Origin: Actinomyces sp. oral taxon 448 str. F0400
GTDB lineage: Bacteria > Actinomycetota > Actinomycetes > Actinomycetales > Actinomycetaceae
Assembly: GCF_000220835.1 (NCBI RefSeq)
Contig: NZ_GL985606.1
Span: 2,138,330-2,202,329, forward strand
Length of the DNA: 64,000 nt
Reading direction: 5' to 3'
Below, in pieces: positions 63,687-64,000 of the stretch. The notes beneath the pieces are model-generated. The model ran no database searches, was not told where the DNA came from, and saw only the letters and a list, made by a program, of their open reading frames with translations. Position 1 is the stretch's first letter. Each line of letters begins with the position of its first letter. The position numbers and the translations under genes are program-made.

Positions 63687-64000
63687 TCACTGACGAGCCG
63701 ATTGCATCCGACGCAACCGGCCCGGCCGGACAACGACCGCGACGAGCGCGGCCAGAAGGAAGACGGCCGCAGCGGCGCCCGTCGCGGCCCGGAAGCCCGG
63801 CAGGAATCCGCGCGGGAACATCCTCCCGGCCACCATCGCGCCGAGCGCCGCAACACCAACGACGCTGCCGACCTGGCGGGCGGCGTTGACGACGCCCCCG
63901 GCCAGGCCCCGGTATGTCCCGGGGGCCGAGGCCACGGCGGCCGAGGTCGCCGCAGGCATGGCCAGGGCCATCCCGAACCCGCCGGCGAAGCTGGTCAGAC
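63687..64000 (-). CDS. MFS transporter, C-terminal part (cut by window edge)
   Basis: The last 104 or so residues of a membrane transporter, its start beyond the right edge. GGVVNAARQVGSVVGVAALGAMVAGRMFPRGFLPGF and AAAAVFLLAALVAVVV resemble helices 13 and 14 of EmrB/QacA-type drug exporters (RxxGxxxG motif). It lies 65 bp beyond the tetR start on the same strand, with the palindromic operator between them, so the TetR protein may respond to the exporter's substrate. Confidence 0.8.
   Translation of the reverse strand, partial: LTSFAGGFGMALAMPAATSAAVASAPGTYRGLAGGVVNAARQVGSVVGVAALGAMVAGRMFPRGFLPGFRAATGAAAAVFLLAALVAVVVRPGRLRRMQSARQ

Noticed and set aside
1-64000. CRISPR array, prophage or insertion sequence
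   Set aside because: No regularly spaced direct repeats, integrase, transposase or phage structural genes were recognised on either strand.

Overview
The window is high-GC actinobacterial chromosome with no phage, IS element, CRISPR array, rRNA or complete tRNA that I can see. Gene content and order point to Actinomycetaceae (Actinomyces/Schaalia-like). Evidence includes the rne-rplU-rpmA-obg block, a SepIVA-type coiled-coil protein beside DUF177-rnc-mutM, a PimB'-like mannosyltransferase, an actinobacterial SOS box set at lexA, cydABDC, and a P19/FTR1 iron cluster. No species can be named from the sequence alone.

Layout. 1-5.4 kb: obg (cut by the left edge), rpmA, rplU and RNase E/G, all on the minus strand; the rne N-terminus is split by a run of seven G. 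5.8-14.2 kb: cydA-cydB, then cydD-cydC and a GAF-GAF histidine kinase coupled by ATGA overlaps; the probable NarL-type partner regulator faces the kinase (14.3-15.0 kb). 15.1-24.4 kb: mutM, rnc, DUF177, sepIVA-like, coaD, rsmD, recG, a DAK2/FakA-like protein and rpmB. 24.5-30.2 kb: murA-plsC-gpsA-ddl-thiL (envelope and phospholipid precursors). 30.3-33.5 kb: leuCD with a divergent IclR-type regulator. 33.6-35.6 kb: PimB'-like glycosyltransferase and a GNAT protein. 35.6-37.8 kb: nrdR, a LysM membrane protein and lexA around a divergent promoter with three LexA boxes. 38-44.4 kb: ldh, dinG, hflX and an MFS protein. 44.5-51.5 kb: a class I methyltransferase, an amidase, brnQ, dapF, miaA and two tandem YbjN proteins. 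51.6-60.9 kb: a seven-gene iron-uptake operon (FTR1, P19, DUF2318 membrane protein, two FtsX-type permeases, ATPase, FMN-binding lipoprotein) with a divergent apbE that probably flavinylates the lipoprotein. 60.8-61.8 kb: a frameshifted GlxA-family regulator relic. 62-64 kb: a TetR regulator coupled to a GAPDH gene behind a perfect palindrome, then an MFS transporter cut by the right edge.

Two regulatory patterns stand out. About a dozen genes have TAnnnT exactly 6-7 nt before their ATG/GTG and no ribosome-binding site, the geometry of leaderless mRNAs; this helped choose several starts. The lexA divergon shows complete -35/-10 elements for both genes with LexA palindromes on each. The best candidate for an under-described system is the iron operon plus apbE. 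Its parts are known families, but the combination predicts a covalently flavinylated extracellular electron carrier serving an FTR1/P19 iron importer.
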